This document shows, in pieces, positions 53,551-63,943 of a stretch of DNA of 64,000 bases. The notes beneath the pieces were generated by a model. That model saw only the letters and a program-made list of their open reading frames with translations. It was not told the origin of the DNA and made no database searches. The stretch covers positions 1 through 64,000 of the forward strand of contig JADJYH010000025.1 in the NCBI GenBank assembly GCA_016719855.1, read 5' to 3'. Origin of the DNA: Saprospiraceae bacterium (lineage in GTDB: Bacteria; Bacteroidota; Bacteroidia; Chitinophagales; Saprospiraceae). How positions within the stretch are numbered: the stretch's first letter is position 1; the number at the start of each line of letters is the position of its first letter. The translations under genes were made by a program, and so were the position numbers.

Positions 53551-54954
53551 ATGAAAGACAACAACCAACGCCGCAGCTTCTTGAAAAATGCTGCTGCCCT
53601 TGCCACCCTCGTTGGCTTGCCCGGCGGCCTCAGCTATGCCAAAGCCGATGCTCAGGACTTGGTAGAAGCAGCTTCGCAAACGATACCTGCATTCGGCAAA
53701 CCAGTTTTTGGGTTGAAAGTGGCTCCCATCAAACAAGTACGGGTCGCCATCATCGGCCTCGGCAACCGTGGCGAGGAGCATGTGCGGCTGCTCAATGCCG
53801 TGGGCACAGACAAGTGCAAAATCACCGCCATCTGTGATGTTCGGGACGAATTTGCCCAAAAGAGCCTCCAGATGTTGAAGGAAAACGGTGGGCAAAAACC
53901 AGCGGTGTACGCTGGCAAACCCTGATGCCTGGAAGGAGCTTTGCAAGCGGGACGATATTGACCTCATCACCATCGCCACCCCGTGGGAAGACCATGTGCC
54001 AATGGCCGTTTATGCGATGCAGCAAGGCAAACACGTTGCACTTGAAGTGCCATGCGCACTCACCATTGAGGAGTGCTGGCAACTGGTCAACACCGCCGAA
54101 GAGACGCAGCGCAACTGCATGATTTTGGAAAACGTCTGCTACGGCGACGAGGAGCTTTGGCTGCTGAACATGGCGCAGAGTGGTGTTTTCGGTGCGCTCA
54201 CCTACGCCGAGTGCGCCTATATCCACGACCTTCGTGAGCTACTTTTTAGCAAAACCTACTATTATAATATGTGGCGCATCCGCCACAACGAAGCCCAGGA
54301 CGGCAACTTGTATCCAACTCACGGCCTCGGCCCGGTGGCGCAATACATGGACATTGACCGTGGCGACCGTTTTGACTACCTCGTGAGCATGAGCAGCCCC
54401 CAGTTTGGCCTCGACGAATACGCCCAGACGGTGGAAGCCGACAACGAGTTCTACAACAAAAAAGGCTTCAAGCACGGTGACATGAACAATACGCTCATCA
54501 AAACGCACAAGGGTCGAACCATCCTGCTCCAACACGACGTAACGACTGGCCGGGCTTACAGCCGAATCAATTCCTTGGCTGGCACGAAGGCATTCCACAA
54601 GGGCTACCCCAGCCAATTATCGGTGAGTGGACATGGTCATGGTTTCTTAAAAGCGGAAGATTACAAGGAGTATCAGGAGCGTTTTGCCCACCCGCTTTGG
54701 AAAAAATTGGAGCCATTAGCGGAAAAAACGGCGGGCATGGCGGCATGGACTTCGTGATGCTCTGGCGTTTGGTTGACTGCCTGAACCGAGGCGTTGCGCT
54801 CGACATGGATGTGTACGATGCAGCTTCTTGGTCGGTGGTGACGCCGGTTTCAGAGCTGTCCGTTCAGTTGGGCAGCGTGCCGGTTCGGTTCCCTGATTTT
54901 ACAAGAGGCTATTGGAAAACGGAGCGGAAGCTCGGTGTGATGGCGAACCCATGA
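53551..54954 (+). CDS. Gfo/Idh/MocA-family GH109-type glycosidase (frame breaks)
   Basis: Joined frames give about 467 residues. A twin-arginine-like signal (NQRRSFLKNAAALATLVG) precedes the NAD-binding fold (VRVAIIGLGNRGEEHVRLLN, ITAICDVRDEFAQ). A break near 53920 leads into DDIDLITIATPWEDHVPMAV, KHVALEVPCALTIEECWQL and MWRIRHNEAQDGNLYPTHGL. A second break near 54715 leads to NGGHGGMDFVMLWRLVDCLN. The H-x-x-N-L-Y-P-T-H and GHGGMD motifs are characteristic of GH109 enzymes (alpha-N-acetylgalactosaminidase), which cleave through a tightly bound NAD. It starts 17 nt after the sugar dehydrogenase, suggesting a common role in glycan breakdown. Confidence 0.85.
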
Positions 54955-54955
54955 C

Positions 54956-55028
54956 GGGAATGAGGAATGAGGGGTGAGGGATGATCACCACGACCCACTT
55001 CATTCCTCATTCCTCGTCCCTCATTCCT
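54956..55028. repeat. Inverted AATGAGG octamer arrays between convergent genes
   Basis: GGGAATGA, GGAATGAG, GGGTGAGG units (54956-54984) face CATTCCTC-type units (55001-55028). The hairpin fills the gap between the convergent GH109 and NlpC/P60 genes and overlaps the stop of the latter. Confidence 0.8.
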
Positions 55029-55875
55029 AAAACAACGCTGCCTGCGGCAATTCCTGCCTGATTTCTTTTTGTTCCAATTTGTTAGGTGCGGCCTTGTGTT
55101 TCAGCACCCGTTTTGCCACCCGAAGCCGATGGGTGTAGCGGTTGGTTTCTTCATCAAAAATACCGAAATGGTCAATGCGGTCAATGCGCACCTGTTCTGC
55201 AACGTGGATGATTTTGCCGTCCGGCAAGAGGATTCCCGTGTGCGAGATAGCGCCAACTGAATTTTCAAAAAAAGCAAGGTCGCCGGGCTGTGATTGCTCG
55301 ATGAAGTCCACGAGTTCGCCTTGGTGAACCTGTGCATCCGGCGTACGGTGGAGGTTTATGCCCACCAATTTGAACACCATTTGGGTAAACCCTCCAGCGT
55401 CAATGCCGAACGGGCTGCGGCCTCCCCACTGATATGGCGCCAAGAAATAGCGGCGGGCGATTTTAAGCACCCGGTCTGGTATCGGCTCCAAGTTTTCGGG
55501 GAAGACGGCCTGGCCAGCGTAGTGGTAGGATTTTCCGTCAAAACTGAACTTCATGCCGTCGAAATCGGGGAGCCGGGCACCTATCGGAATGGGCATGGCG
55601 AAGTCATTGGACATCAGCGGCTGGAAGAGGTCGAGGCAGTAGGCAAATTTTTCGGTGAAAAGCTTGTGTTCTGAAAATGTGAGCGGCTTTACTTGCCGAG
55701 CTTGTACCCAAGCGATGCAATTGTCCCAGGTGCAACGTACTTTCACCCAAGAGCGACCCTTCCATTCCAGCAATTCCACGATTTCGCCAAAAAGCAATTG
55801 GCTGACCTGCTCGCTTTTGTCGGAGGGGCTGCTGCGCAAGGGCACTACACTGAGATGGCATAAGGCGAAGTCCAT
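55027..55875 (-). CDS. NlpC/P60-like protein lacking the catalytic cysteine
   Basis: The 282-residue product has an SH3-like region at residues 1-65 (VVPLRSSPSDKSEQVSQLLF, WVKVRCTWDNCIAWV) and an NlpC/P60 domain at about 135-255 (YQWGGRSPFGID, VHQGELVDFIEQSQPGDLAF, AISHTGILLPDGKIIHVAEQ). In this family the nucleophile sits in DCSGF; here the sequence is DAGGF, with GCT GGA in place of TGC/TGT and Ser. The His (SHTG) and third polar residue (IIHV) are present. It has no signal peptide. If the sequence is right it cannot cleave peptidoglycan by the usual mechanism. The close relatives are gamma-D-glutamyl-diamino-acid endopeptidases. Confidence 0.85.
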   Translation of the reverse strand: MDFALCHLSVVPLRSSPSDKSEQVSQLLFGEIVELLEWKGRSWVKVRCTWDNCIAWVQARQVKPLTFSEHKLFTEKFAYCLDLFQPLMSNDFAMPIPIGARLPDFDGMKFSFDGKSYHYAGQAVFPENLEPIPDRVLKIARRYFLAPYQWGGRSPFGIDAGGFTQMVFKLVGINLHRTPDAQVHQGELVDFIEQSQPGDLAFFENSVGAISHTGILLPDGKIIHVAEQVRIDRIDHFGIFDEETNRYTHRLRVAKRVLKHKAAPNKLEQKEIRQELPQAALF

Positions 55876-56141
55876 TGATTCTGCGTCTTTGTTTTATGAA
55901 GGGCAAAGCTGGCAAAAATTCGGTGGATTTGAGAAGTTGCGCCAGCAATCATTTTTTAGGATTGACCATCAATGTCCTACTGAATTCAATTATTTTTTAG
56001 CCAGCACAAAACAGGCAATGCAAGCGCATGAGCCTAAAACACTGTCGCTGGATAATATTGCCCTAAAAATCTCCGTTCCGATACTCATTCAAAATCAGAT
56101 TACCTTTGCCGGGTAATTTCAAAACCAGAGACCTGAAAGTC

Positions 56142-57191
56142 ATGCATAAAATCTATATTTCCAGCCTTTTCCTTATTTTTTTCCTTGAAATACAGGCCCA
56201 AGACCGAGCGTTCAGCCAGTTCTACGCCTCTCCGCTCACCTTAAACCCAGCGCTGACAGGTGCTATTGAGGGCAAATTTCGGGTGTCGTCAATTTATCGG
56301 GACCAATGGCGACAAGCGATGCAGGAGCCTTTTCAAACTTTTTCCAGCGCCCTCGACCTCCGGTGGCGAATGGGAAAGGAAAGGTCTAGGTACCAAGACC
56401 ATGCGGCGGTTGGATTGATGTTCTTCCACGACAAGGCCGGTGCGGTGAATTTTAGCACTACTCAAATTTCTGTATCGGGAGCCTACCACAAAGCGCTGGA
56501 CATCCGAAACTCCCAGTTTCTTTCATTGGGATTTCAAGCAGGCGTGGTGCAGCGGAACATCAATTTTGGCAATATAACTTTTGAGGATCAATTCAATGGA
56601 ACCACAGGTTATGCTGACCCCACACAGGAGCGTCTGCCAGAAAACAACTATTCCTTCGGGGATTTTTCAGTGGGATTGAACTACGTCTTTTCACCAAAAT
56701 CTTCCAGGTTCAGGCTGTTTATGGGCGGAGCCATGCACCATTTTCACAACCCAACGGTAAGTTTTTACCACAAAACCGACAGTGAGTCCGACTTGCCAGA
56801 CAATAAACTCGCCACGAGGTATTCGGCACAATTGAGTGCCCAAGTTCCCGTATCAAAAGGCATCACATTTCTGCCAAGGGCTATTTTCGACAAACAGGAC
56901 AGCCACATGAAATTGGACGCTGGTGGCAACTTCCGCATCAGTTTGAGCGATTTCCGCTTGGTTTCATTGCATTTGGGGAGTTACGTGCGGCCTGTTATAG
57001 ATTATGATGATAGTTTTCGATTGGACGCCGTTGTAGCACTTGTTGGCATTGAGCTTAACAACGTGCTGATAGGCACAAGTTATGATTTTCATCTTGGAAG
57101 TACGGCTGGTTTCAACCGGGGAACCTTTGAGATGTCGGTGGCTTACCTTGGCGAATACGAGGACGACCTGATACTCTGTCCTAAATTCTGA
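56142..57191 (+). CDS. PorP/SprF family type IX secretion-associated membrane protein
   Basis: The 349-residue product has a signal peptide (ISSLFLIFFLEIQAQ) then the family's defining start DRAFSQFYASPLTLNPALTG, and a beta barrel of about 14 strands (YRDQWRQAMQEPFQTFSSAL, FGDFSVGLNYVFSPKSSRFR, LSDFRLVSLHLGSYVRPV). It ends with FEMSVAYLGEYED. SprF/PorP members help deliver type IX cargo such as gliding adhesins. The partner large adhesin often lies next to such genes, but none is here. ATG 56142 is chosen over 56106 because the signal peptide starts there. Confidence 0.9.
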   Translation: MHKIYISSLFLIFFLEIQAQDRAFSQFYASPLTLNPALTGAIEGKFRVSSIYRDQWRQAMQEPFQTFSSALDLRWRMGKERSRYQDHAAVGLMFFHDKAGAVNFSTTQISVSGAYHKALDIRNSQFLSLGFQAGVVQRNINFGNITFEDQFNGTTGYADPTQERLPENNYSFGDFSVGLNYVFSPKSSRFRLFMGGAMHHFHNPTVSFYHKTDSESDLPDNKLATRYSAQLSAQVPVSKGITFLPRAIFDKQDSHMKLDAGGNFRISLSDFRLVSLHLGSYVRPVIDYDDSFRLDAVVALVGIELNNVLIGTSYDFHLGSTAGFNRGTFEMSVAYLGEYEDDLILCPKF

Positions 57192-57653
57192 AATGAGAGA
57201 CAATCGTTATCGATTTGATTTTTTCCGTGATTCGGTTCATGGATTTTTGGATTTTCAAATTTTTTTTCCACATAGTTTTCCACATAGGCAACAATTGAGA
57301 ATCAACGCTTTCTCCATTACAAAAGTATTGAATGAGTAGATGGGTGTTGGCGTAAATTATTGGTTTTCAATTGTTTATACAATTTCCTGAAAACGTCAAA
57401 ATTGGGGTACGTGGATAAATTCTGACTGTCTTTTTTCGGTGGAGCCTTGAGAATGCCCTATCTTCGTCACCCTTTTCTATGAGAAACATTACATCTGGGT
57501 TTCTTTTTCCATGAAACATATTTGGCGTTACTTCCGTAACAGAAGGGCAGCATAGTAACTGAAACAATCGTACAACGTTTCCTCGTGAAATGCTACCGTT
57601 CCGTAAATAGGTATGACCATTAGGTGATTAGGTATTGCATAATTTTGTATTCG

Positions 57654-57751
57654 TTCATACCTTTATGAAAAGTTTTTAAATCCTTTTGTCTATAGTATCA
57701 GTAAGTTAGATAGGCTCCTGCTACATGATGTTGTGGCAGGACTTTTTTTTT
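57654..57751 (+). ncRNA. Candidate small RNA of about 100 nt
   Basis: A -7-like box TAATTTTG (57640-57647) is followed about 100 nt later by a strong intrinsic terminator. No open frame longer than a few codons lies between, which suggests a short non-coding transcript. There is no clear -33 element, and the sequence resembles no RNA family that I recognise. Confidence 0.35.
57717..57751 (+). terminator. Intrinsic terminator in the lpdA upstream region
   Basis: CCTGCTACA (57717-57725) pairs with TGTGGCAGG-side bases up to 57740 (nine pairs, one G-T), followed by AC and nine Ts. It ends a transcript coming from upstream in a region without genes. Confidence 0.7.
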
Positions 57752-57896
57752 GAGCAAAACACAAATTACCCCTTGCCCAAACAAGTGCTTTTCTTAGTCA
57801 AGCGCTATCTTTGCGCCGCTTTTTCGGAGGCCCAATTGGCCATCCAGCTTCCAGCCAGATTTCCCGGCTGGAAATCAACATCAAAACAAATCATCA

Positions 57897-59294
57897 ATGA
57901 ATTTTGACCTAATCGTTATTGGCAGTGGCCCTGGAGGCTACGTGGCTGCCATCCGTGCAGCCCAATTGGGTATGAACGTAGCCGTTGTGGAGCGTGAATC
58001 GTTGGGCGGCATCTGCCTCAACTGGGGCTGCATCCCTACAAAAGCTCTCCTCAAAAGCGCCCAAGTTTTCGAGTACATCAAGCACGCCGCAGATTACGGC
58101 ATCGTGGTTGAAAAAGCCAGCGCCGATTTCGACAATATGGTGAAAAGGAGCCGTGGCGTTGCCGATGGCATGAGCAAAGGCATCCAGTTTTTGTTTCGCA
58201 AAAACAAGATCACTGTGATTGACGGCACGGGCAAGCTACTCCGAGGCAAAAAGGTGGAGGTGACTGCCGCAGATGGCAAGAAAACCGAATACACAGCCAA
58301 CCATATTATCCTGGCAACAGGCGCCAGGGCCAAGGCGTTGCCAAATCTCCCTATTGACGGCACTAAAATCATTGATTACCGCAAGGCGATGACCCTCGAA
58401 AAGCAGCCAAAGCGAATGGTGGTGGTAGGTGCAGGTGCCATCGGCGTGGAGTTCGCGTATTTCTACAATACTATTGGTACCGAAGTGACGGTTGTTGAGT
58501 TTCTTGAGCAGGGCCTCGTGCCACGGGAAGACGCCGATATTTCAAAGGAACTGTCCAAAATATTTAAAAAAGAAGGCATCAAAGTGATGGCCAATACCTC
58601 GGTAGAATCCGTGGATATTTCTGGAAAGACTTGCAAGGTGAAGACTAAAGACCGCAAGACGGGGGAAGAAACGATCATTGAGTGCGATGTCGTGTTGTCC
58701 GCAGCCGGTGTTGCACCGAACACAGAGGACATAGGCCTCGAAGCCCTTGGTATCAAAACGGACCGGGGCTTGGTAACCGTGGATGAATTCTATCGTACAA
58801 ATGTGGCTGGTATTTATGCCATCGGCGACATCGTGCCGGGCGCTGCATTGGCACACGTAGCCAGTGCAGAGGGCATTATCTGTGTCGAAAAAATCGCAGG
58901 CCACCACCCCCAGCCGCTTGATTACAATAACATCCCAGCTTGCACCTACTGCTGGCCCGAAGTTGCATCCGTCGGATACACGGAGCAAGGGGCGAAGGAC
59001 GCAGGGTACGAGCTAAAAGTGGGCAAGTTCCCCTTCAGTGCCTCTGGCAAAGCCAAGGCTTCTGGTGCTGCAAATGGCTTTGTGAAGTTGATTTTTGATG
59101 CCAAATACGGCGAGTTCCTTGGTGCCCACATGATTGGCGCCAACGTCACAGAAATGATTGCCGAAGTGGTGGTTGCCCGCAAACTGGAAACCACAGGTCA
59201 TGAAATGATAAAATCCGTACACCCGCACCCGACAATGAGCGAGGCCATCATGGAGGCAGCAGCGGCAGCTTATGGAGAGGTGATTCACCTTTGA
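57897..59294 (+). CDS. lpdA: Dihydrolipoyl dehydrogenase
   Basis: This flavoenzyme (E3) reoxidises lipoyl groups in pyruvate and 2-oxoglutarate dehydrogenase complexes. The 465-residue product has the FAD-binding motif VIGSGPGGYVAAIRAAQLG, the redox disulfide GGICLNWGCIPTKALL, the NAD-binding VVVGAGAIGVEFAYFYNTIG, the second FAD motif GIYAIGDIVPGAALAHVASA and the dimer-interface catalytic HPHPTMSEA. All key residues are present and the frame is intact. The other complex subunits are not in the window. Confidence 0.96.
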   Translation: MNFDLIVIGSGPGGYVAAIRAAQLGMNVAVVERESLGGICLNWGCIPTKALLKSAQVFEYIKHAADYGIVVEKASADFDNMVKRSRGVADGMSKGIQFLFRKNKITVIDGTGKLLRGKKVEVTAADGKKTEYTANHIILATGARAKALPNLPIDGTKIIDYRKAMTLEKQPKRMVVVGAGAIGVEFAYFYNTIGTEVTVVEFLEQGLVPREDADISKELSKIFKKEGIKVMANTSVESVDISGKTCKVKTKDRKTGEETIIECDVVLSAAGVAPNTEDIGLEALGIKTDRGLVTVDEFYRTNVAGIYAIGDIVPGAALAHVASAEGIICVEKIAGHHPQPLDYNNIPACTYCWPEVASVGYTEQGAKDAGYELKVGKFPFSASGKAKASGAANGFVKLIFDAKYGEFLGAHMIGANVTEMIAEVVVARKLETTGHEMIKSVHPHPTMSEAIMEAAAAAYGEVIHL

Positions 59295-59319
59295 TTTTGG
59301 TATCACAATAAGAACAGGG

Positions 59320-59354
59320 AAGCCCTGCCAGCTTAACAGCGGCAGGGCTTTTCT
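59320..59354. terminator. Terminator between lpdA and the peroxidase gene
   Basis: AAGCCCTGCC (59320-59329) and GGCAGGGCTT (59341-59350) form a perfect 10-bp stem followed by TTTTC. It lies between two convergent genes. Confidence 0.8.
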
Positions 59355-59370
59355 TTGCGCAAATTGGGTC

Positions 59371-59952
59371 TTATATCCCCACCGCTTTCTTGAACTCAGC
59401 ATCATCCGGCTTCACTCCTGACGGGAAAAAGCTCACCAATTCCCCTTTTTCATTTACGACGTACTTGCAGAAGTTCCATGTTGGCGCCTGGTCGTTCCAG
59501 CCGTTGAGCGATTTTTGTGAAAGCCACTTGTACAACGGATCAATGTCGTCGCCTTTTACGCTGATTTTTTGGAACATCGGAAAGGTGACGCCGTAGTTTT
59601 TAGAGCAAAAGCTGGCAATGTCATCGTTGCTGCCCGGCTCCTGCCCCATGAAGTTGTTGGCAGGAAAGCCAAGCACAATCACTTTGTCGCCATGCGCTTT
59701 GTAAAATGCTTCCCAATCGGCATACTGTGGCGTGTAGCCGCACTTGGATGCCACATTAAGCAGCACCAGTTTTTTGCCCTTGTATCGGCTGAAGTCAATG
59801 AGCTTGCCAGACTCCAGTTCGGGCATCTTAAAATCATAAAATGAGCTTGACGATTTGGCCGAATCATTGTTTGCTGGGCGTTGTCGGGCGGTTTGATTTG
59901 CACAGGAAACCAAAGCAATCAAGGAAAGAAAAAGTGAAATCAATTTTTTCAT
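59371..59952 (-). CDS. Glutathione-peroxidase-family thiol peroxidase, lipoprotein
   Basis: The enzyme reduces peroxides, in such bacteria probably with thioredoxin. The 193-residue product has a lipoprotein signal (LISLFLSLIALVSCANQT) followed by FYDFKMPELESGKLIDFSRY, the active Cys in NVASKCGYTPQYADWEAFY, LGFPANNFMGQEPGS with the Gln, and WNFCKYVVNEKGELV with the Trp-Asn pair. Catalytic Cys, Gln, Trp and Asn are all visible; Cys in place of selenocysteine is usual. ATG 59952 is chosen because the signal begins there. It is convergent with lpdA. Confidence 0.93.
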   Translation of the reverse strand: MKKLISLFLSLIALVSCANQTARQRPANNDSAKSSSSFYDFKMPELESGKLIDFSRYKGKKLVLLNVASKCGYTPQYADWEAFYKAHGDKVIVLGFPANNFMGQEPGSNDDIASFCSKNYGVTFPMFQKISVKGDDIDPLYKWLSQKSLNGWNDQAPTWNFCKYVVNEKGELVSFFPSGVKPDDAEFKKAVGI

Positions 59953-60196
59953 GTTGCGTTTTTTTGAGTTGAACAGCACCGCCCGCAAAAGGTTTTGAGC
60001 GTTGCGATTTCGTCATAGTTGGTACTAAAAAACCAGTTTTAATGAAATTGGCATTGTGGTTCAACAAAAGTCCGATGGCATTGCAGCTAAATTTGTGTTT
60101 TCGTAAAAAAATCCAGTTCTTACGTGCTCATTCTTAGGCAGTTATAAAAACAGGCATTATTTTATTGATGCCAGTCATGCAACAAACATAGTGTCC

Positions 60197-63100
60197 ATGA
60201 GGAGTAATCAATCGCCTTCCATTTATTCCATTTATCACAATTCCCTGCCGTTCTACCTGGACCGGGCAGACATCTGTGCAGTGGACGAAGAAACACCAGC
60301 TTTTGCCAGCGTGTTTTTGGACGAACTGCTGACCGGGAAGCTCTCCCGGCAAGTGAACGTGGTGTCTTTGGCTGCGGACAAGTTGCGCCACCTTTACTTT
60401 GAATCCAGGAATTTTGAGAAAATTTTTGGGCCAAAATCCTTTGGTTTTGGCTTCCCCCTGGTCATTGACACCTTTAATAGTGATCTCGTGGTTTCTCCGG
60501 TTTTCATCTGGAAGATGCAGCTCGAACCAGCCCAGACACGCGTGGATTCTTGGGTGCTCAAGTCCTCAGAGCAGCGGCACATTCTCCCAAACTACCGCTT
60601 GTTCGACCATTTGGAGGATAAATATGGGCTTGACCTTGTCCAGCGAGCTGAGGAAATGGCCTTTTCCAAAAAAATAGATAAAAGCAAACTTGCTGAATTT
60701 TGCAATGAAATTGCTGCCAGACTGAACTTTGAAAGCTTTGGGCGCCCAGATGAAGTGATACCGTCGCCGGGAATTGACGAAATAGGTTCGTTCACGGCAG
60801 TTGGGGCCATGCACTGGTCTGGCGTACTTGGAATCTATCCGCCGCAGAACAGCCGGTGGTCGCCCGACAATGCCCGCCCGGAAAATGTTTTTGTGCCGAT
60901 GGAAGCCAGCAAGCCGGATGAGTTCGTCTTTGCTTACCAACCTGATGACCCGGAGCAAACAACTGCCTTGGAGACTATTGCCCGCCAAAAAACAACCGTT
61001 GTTGAGGGCGAGGATTCCCTCGGTAAGGCGCAGGCGCTCGTAAATTTGCTCATCAACGCCCTCTCCGAAGGCAAAAAATGCCTAGTCGTTTCTGAGCGGA
61101 CCCAATCACTGAAATACACGCAAAACTTGCTGTCCAAGGCCGGCATTTTTCAACTGCATTTTTTATTGGATGATGCCCTGTACGATAAAATGCCGCTGTT
61201 GGAACTGCTGCGCACGGCAGCAACTGGTGGAGGCAGGGATGTGGTGCACAAACAGGAGGATTTCAATTCAAAAAAGACCCAATACCTCCATGCAAGGACT
61301 GCTGTGCAACAGACTTTCAGCGCTGTAAAGGGCAAAATTTTTGGGGACAAAAATTGGACGGAAACCGTTGGTCTTTTCATGGCAAGCAACAGGATAGAGG
61401 AAAGAGCGCGTGGCAAGCCACTTAAACGCCTCTGATTTCAGCTACCTGCTCAATGAGCACGAACAAATCGTGACAGGAATTTTGCGGAGCGAACCACTTT
61501 TCGAAGCCATAAAAACCCTGACCCATCCGTTGAGCAACCTCAACGACCAAATTTTTGTGGGTAATGAAGCCAAGAAAAGCCAGCAATTCGTGGAGACCAA
61601 TCTCAGGCTTTTCATGGCGAAAACCAACGAGCTGCAAAGCGAGTATATCACCAAAACGGACAGCTACGCCGCCCGGCTCAAGGAGCACTATCGTGAATAT
61701 TTCACGCACCTTGACAACCTGGCGAAGTCGCTGGTAGAAGAAATTCAGAACAGTACGGCGCTGCTAGGTAGCGGATTCGCCTCGGCTGGCTCCAGCGCTT
61801 TTGAGTGGCCTTCGTTTTTTTCATCCAAAAAGAAAAAAATAAAATCAGCACAGGAGGAGGTAAGCAAACGCTACCGGGCCTTCCAAAAAGCCTACGAGAC
61901 CAACCCTTATTTCGACGTTGAATTTGCACCCTGCAAGGACGGCGAGAACATCCCAAGGACTACTGAGAACCTTGTCCATTTCCGCACTGTGCTGGGCCAG
62001 TGGTATGGCAACTCTGACAATCTGGTGCAGGAGGAAGTGATGCGATTGAACAGCAAAACCGCCCATCCAAGCCTCGATGTAAAGGAGCAAATTACGACAT
62101 TGGAGTTTTCCCTGGATACGTTGATTGAGGAACTGAACGAGTCCGGGCTGTATCAAAGGCCGTTGGAGAACAAGACCCTCACCATCCCGCAACGCCAAAA
62201 ATACCTTGAGAGCATCATGGAGCAGCTGGAATCCACACAGCTCAACATGCGTGATTTCAAGCCATTCCATGACTGGCAATCCAACTGGCTGGGGCTTGGT
62301 GGTTTAGGGCAAAAAGTGGTTCGTGCGCTGGTGAAGGTAAAACCGGGGGACTGGGTGGCTGCGTTCGAGAGCTGGTATTTCAACAGTTTGTTGGCCAAGG
62401 CGCAATCGCCCGCACTGCCCGAAGGTTCAGAGCAAATCGAGCAGTTCAACGATGCTTGGCATCAACTCAAACCACTGATTTTCAATCAGTTGACAAAGCT
62501 GTGGCAGGATAAGCAGTCCACTGAAATCAAGGCTTTGAAAAAAAAGAACAAGCAGGCTTGGCAATTGATTTTTGATAAATCGGGACATATAACAGCGGAA
62601 ACCCTGCCATTGTCAAAAGTGCTCGAACACAGCTTCGAGGCAGTGACAGCGTATTTGCCAATCCTTTTCGTGACGCCACATGTTGCGCTCAATGAATTGC
62701 CCGAAGGCAAAGGCTATTTTGACTATGTGATTTTTGACGAAGCCAACAAGTTTTCAGTAGAATCGGCCACGGCCATCGCCCCGATGGGGCAAAAACTGGT
62801 CATCATGGGCAGCAACGACAGCTACGGAAACGAGACCAGCCTACTTCAATACGCCCTCGAAAATGGTGTGCCTTCCGCTGTGATTTCCAACCGCTATGAA
62901 CCGCCTACACCCACTTCTGGCTTGATAAAGGAAAACCTTGACTTTCCGAAGCACCGAGCCAGCTACCAGGTGGACAATGTCGAGGGCCGTTTCCATGAAT
63001 TGGAAGGCACTAACGATACCGAGGCGCAGCACATCATCCGGCTGTTGAACCAGATCAAACAGACGCCCCAGCGAATTTACCCATCGGTAGGCATCATAAC

Positions 63101-63943
63101 CTTCACGGTGGAGCAGCGGGACCTCATTGCCAACTACTTGCTAAAGCTAAAGCAGCAAAACGTGCTTGGTAGCGAAAAATCCAGCAATTGGAGCGAAACG
63201 GCATGGGAGTATTCCACATAGATGAACTGTTTGGGCAGCATTTTGACATCATCCTTGTTTCCTGCACTTTTGGGCTGGTAAACTTGAAGGGGGAAATGAC
63301 GAAGAAGCTCGTCTTTCTTAATACCCCGTCCGGAGTTGGCCATTTGCGAATGCTTGTGAACAAGCCCGTGCAGGCCTATCATATCGTCCACTCGATTCCG
63401 GAGAGCCATCTTCAACAGTTTGAGGTTAAAAAATGGGAAGAAGGCGCTTGGCTGTTGGCGCATTTTATCCGGCTAGCAGAAGCGACCAAAAACAACAACA
63501 AACCTCAGATGATGATTTCGATGGAGGCGCTTGGTAAAAGCATGAGCAGCGATGCACCTCCGTCTATTTTTACCGAGGAGGTCATCCATGCGCTGGGGCC
63601 GTTTTTGGACTTGAAGCGAATTTCTACAAAAGTGGCCACAGATTCAGTTAATTTTCCAATGACGGTCAAACCGCTTCACGAAGGCGGCAAGCCAGTGGTA
63701 CTGCATCCTGACGGCTTTTTTTCAGGCACAACCTTTACCTCACCACTTTGGGAGCAAAGCCAGCGTGATGCCATTGAAAAATCGGGAATGGCATACCTGC
63801 CTTTTTGGTCAGTGAACTGGCTCAAGAATCCAGGTGTGGAGGCAAGGCTTTTGGCTAGCAAAATCATCAAGTTTGATGCAAACCTAAGCAAACCCGAAGA
63901 ACAAGTTGATGAAATTTCTTTGGAAGATAAACTGAAGGATTAG
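60197..63943 (+). CDS. Very large SF1-helicase-like protein with eroded motifs (frame breaks)
   Basis: Joined frames (breaks near 61425 and 63195) give about 1,248 residues. The N-terminus (FGFGFPLVIDTFNSDLVVSP, then HILPNYRLFDHLEDKYGLDL) resembles the DUF4011-type region before SF1 helicase cores. The core is recognisable but altered: Walker A reads VVEGEDSLGKAQALVN where GxxGTGKS/T is expected, motif II reads FDYVIFDEANKFSVES, motif III has GSNDS, motif IV region VGIITFTVEQRDLI, and motif VI reads LRMLVNKPVQAYHIV without the usual TRA arginine. A C-terminal stretch (YLPFWSVNWLKNPGVEARLL) resembles Vsr/MTES nuclease ends. A coiled coil interrupts the core. It may be a catalytically dead relative. 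Confidence 0.65.

Larger units (their letters stand above)
57192..57896. other. Long gene-free region before lpdA
   Basis: No protein gene is convincing here. The region contains a promoter-like TAATTTTG (57640-57647), a terminator at 57717-57751 and a TATCTTTG box (57806-57813) that may serve lpdA. The first 450 nt are AT-rich with no structure that I can support. Confidence 0.5.
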
